From: Hyphomicrobiales bacterium | Lineage (GTDB): Bacteria; Pseudomonadota; Alphaproteobacteria; Rhizobiales; Rhizobiaceae | Assembly: GCA_900468805.1 (NCBI GenBank) | Contig: UEIF01000009.1 | Coordinates: 310,001-374,000 of the forward strand | Direction: 5' to 3' | Length of the DNA: 64,000 bases | In this document: positions 62,292-64,000 of the stretch, one piece after another | Numbering within the stretch: position 1 is the stretch's first letter | How the letters are laid out: each line of letters opens with the position of its first letter | The notes under the pieces: generated by a model | Seen by the model: only the letters and a program-made list of their open reading frames with translations | The model's database searches: none | What the model was told of the DNA's origin: nothing | Position numbers and translations under genes: made by a program

Positions 62292-64000
62292 TGGGAGCAG
62301 AGGTCAAGACCACCTGTCCTTATTGCGGCGTCGGCTGCGGCGTGATCGCCAAGGTGGACGATGCCGGCGCTATAACCGTGAAGGGCGACCCCGAGCATCC
62401 GGCCAATTTCGGCCGGCTCTGCTCCAAGGGTTCGGCGCTCGCCGAAACGATCGATCTCGATGGGCGTCTGCTCCATCCGGAAATCGACGGCAAGCAGGCG
62501 GAATGGGATGAGGCTCTCGATCTCGTAGCGCAGCGCTTTTCGGAAACTATCGCCGAACACGGGCCGGACTCCGTCGCCTTCTATGTTTCGGGCCAGTTAC
62601 TGACCGAGGATTATTACGTCGCCAACAAGCTGATGAAGGGTTTCATTGGCTCAGCCAATATCGATACCAATTCGCGCCTCTGCATGTCCTCGTCGGTCGC
62701 CGGCCATCGGCGCGCCTTTGGCTCGGATACCGTGCCGGGCCTCTACGAGGATCTGGAACTCGCCGATCTCGTCGTCCTGACCGGCTCGAACCTTACCTGG
62801 TGCCATCCTGTCGTCTACCAGCGGCTGGCGGCTGCCAAGGCTGCCCGACCGGGCCTGAAGATCGTCGTCATCGATCCGCGCAGAACGATGACCTGCGATA
62901 TCGCTGACCTGCATCTCGCCATCCGACCCGATGGCGATGTGGCGCTTTTCATGGGACTGCTCGCCCATCTCGCGGCAAGCCCGGCCATCGACCAGAACTA
63001 TATCGGCGCTCATACGGAAGGTTTCGGCGCGACCTTTGCCGCTGCTTCCACATTGACAACTGACGATCTGCTCGATCGTACCGGCCTGCCGGCAATGCAG
63101 GTAAGAGAATTCTTCCGGCTGTTTGAAGCCACCGAAAGGGTGGTCACCTGCTACAGCCAGGGCGTCAACCAGTCGGCTTCCGGGACCGACAAGGTCAATG
63201 CCATCATCAATTGCCACCTGGCAACGGGTCGCATCGGCCGACCCGGCATGGGACCGTTTTCGCTGACCGGCCAGCCGAATGCCATGGGCGGGCGCGAAGT
63301 CGGCGGCCTCGCAAATATGCTGGCCGCCCACATGGCCATCGAAAACGCTGGGGATCGCGACCGGGTGCAGCGCTTCTGGAATGCGCCCGATCTTGCCAGC
63401 AAACCCGGCCTGAAGGCCGTCGATCTGTTCCAAGCCGTCGAGGCGGGTCATGTCAAGGCGCTCTGGATCATGGCGACCAATCCCGTCGTTTCAATGCCCG
63501 ATGCCATCAAGGTCGAGGCAGCGATTGCCGCCTGCCCCTTCGTCGTCGTGTCGGACATGTTGCGCGAGACCGATACGACACGACACGCGCATGTGTTGCT
63601 CCCCTCCCTCGGCTGGGGTGAGAAGGAAGGGACTGTCACCAATTCGGAACGCCGCATATCCAGGCAGCGCCCCTTCCTGAGCGTGCCGGGGGAAGCACGC
63701 GCCGACTGGTGGCAGATGGCAGAAGTCAGCCGCAGGATGGGTTTTACCGAAGCTTTCGACTACGCATCGCCGGCCGCCATCTTCGCTGAGCATGCCGCTC
63801 TGTCCGCCTTCGAGAATGATGGCAGCCGCGACTTCGATATCGGCGCCTATGCCGAAATACAGCCGCCCACCTATGATGCGCTGAAGCCGTTCCAGTGGCC
63901 GCAACCTTCCGGAACGGAGAAAAAGGAAACGCGGTTCTTCGCCGAGGGCGGTTTCTTCCATCCCGATCGCAAGGCGCGCTTCATCGCCGTCGAAGCGCCG
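62288..64000 (+). CDS. Assimilatory nitrate reductase catalytic subunit, 5' part
   Basis: At least 571 residues are visible; the frame is open to the window end. It begins with the [4Fe-4S] motif CPYCGVGC ... GRLCSKG and carries the molybdenum-binding region NSRLCMSSSVAGH. Further bis-MGD segments are LTGSNLTWCHP, CYSQGVNQSASGTDKVNAIINCHLATGRIG and MATNPVVSMPD. It is the NasA/NarB-type cytosolic nitrate reductase. The ATG overlaps the nirD stop; a second ATG one codon on is equally possible. The usual C-terminus, perhaps with a Bfd-like [2Fe-2S] domain, is outside the window. Confidence 0.93.
   Translation, partial: MMGAEVKTTCPYCGVGCGVIAKVDDAGAITVKGDPEHPANFGRLCSKGSALAETIDLDGRLLHPEIDGKQAEWDEALDLVAQRFSETIAEHGPDSVAFYVSGQLLTEDYYVANKLMKGFIGSANIDTNSRLCMSSSVAGHRRAFGSDTVPGLYEDLELADLVVLTGSNLTWCHPVVYQRLAAAKAARPGLKIVVIDPRRTMTCDIADLHLAIRPDGDVALFMGLLAHLAASPAIDQNYIGAHTEGFGATFAAASTLTTDDLLDRTGLPAMQVREFFRLFEATERVVTCYSQGVNQSASGTDKVNAIINCHLATGRIGRPGMGPFSLTGQPNAMGGREVGGLANMLAAHMAIENAGDRDRVQRFWNAPDLASKPGLKAVDLFQAVEAGHVKALWIMATNPVVSMPDAIKVEAAIAACPFVVVSDMLRETDTTRHAHVLLPSLGWGEKEGTVTNSERRISRQRPFLSVPGEARADWWQMAEVSRRMGFTEAFDYASPAAIFAEHAALSAFENDGSRDFDIGAYAEIQPPTYDALKPFQWPQPSGTEKKETRFFAEGGFFHPDRKARFIAVEAP

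Overview
The window is about 64 kb of GC-rich, densely packed DNA with alpha-proteobacterial character. Gene content and protein sequences point to the Rhizobiaceae (Rhizobium/Agrobacterium-like). The evidence is the large number of ABC solute importers, the SorC-DhaK fusion, the NasS/NasT-controlled nitrate assimilation genes and a GH127 arabinofuranosidase. No rRNA, tRNA, CRISPR array, insertion sequence or phage gene was seen. The placement is an inference from protein resemblance; no search was run.

Layout. (1) 1-2.7 kb: end of a sugar-phosphate operon with a SIS isomerase, a GatZ-like subunit and an ABC ATPase. (2) 2.8-7.7 kb: a chemoreceptor, a decayed LuxR-type regulator, a periplasmic cupin and an MFS exporter. 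(3) 7.7-15.1 kb: a LacI-controlled operon (binding protein, two permeases, GH127 beta-L-arabinofuranosidase, ATPase) with a doubled operator. Next to it (15.1-17.7 kb) lie two divergent proline-specific peptidase genes; together they suggest use of plant hydroxyproline-rich glycoprotein fragments. (4) 17.9-29.2 kb: a complete-looking C-P lyase (phn) locus, phnF-GHIJKLM then phnC-D-E-E and a PfkB-type sugar kinase. PhnJ has lost three of the four cysteines that define the enzyme, including the catalytic one. (5) 29.3-37.7 kb: a trypsin-like protease, a 44-residue peptide gene, Ohr, a two-component system, two exported alpha/beta hydrolases, a DUF488 protein and a DipZ-like thiol-redox protein, suggesting envelope and redox stress. 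(6) 37.7-53.4 kb: two ribose-type ABC importers, an SDR polyol dehydrogenase, two dihydroxyacetone-kinase-type pairs (one DhaK fused to a SorC regulator), a wrecked RpiB-type isomerase and a LacI regulator with two operators. The set resembles tetritol (threitol/erythrulose) catabolism. (7) 53.3-64 kb: a YdeP-type molybdoenzyme, then nasT, nasS, a sigma-54 promoter with an attenuator leader, a nitrate transporter, nirB, nirD and the start of the assimilatory nitrate reductase, which runs off the window.

How it fits together. Most genes feed on plant- or soil-derived solutes: arabinosides and prolyl peptides, organophosphorus compounds, polyols and nitrate. Regulation is visible in the DNA at three places: the paired LacI operators at 8.76 kb and 52.2 kb, and the perfect -24/-12 promoter followed by a terminator ahead of the nitrate transporter. 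The strongest candidate for an undescribed system is the phn locus with the cysteine-poor PhnJ, a PfkB kinase, and no phnN or phnP.
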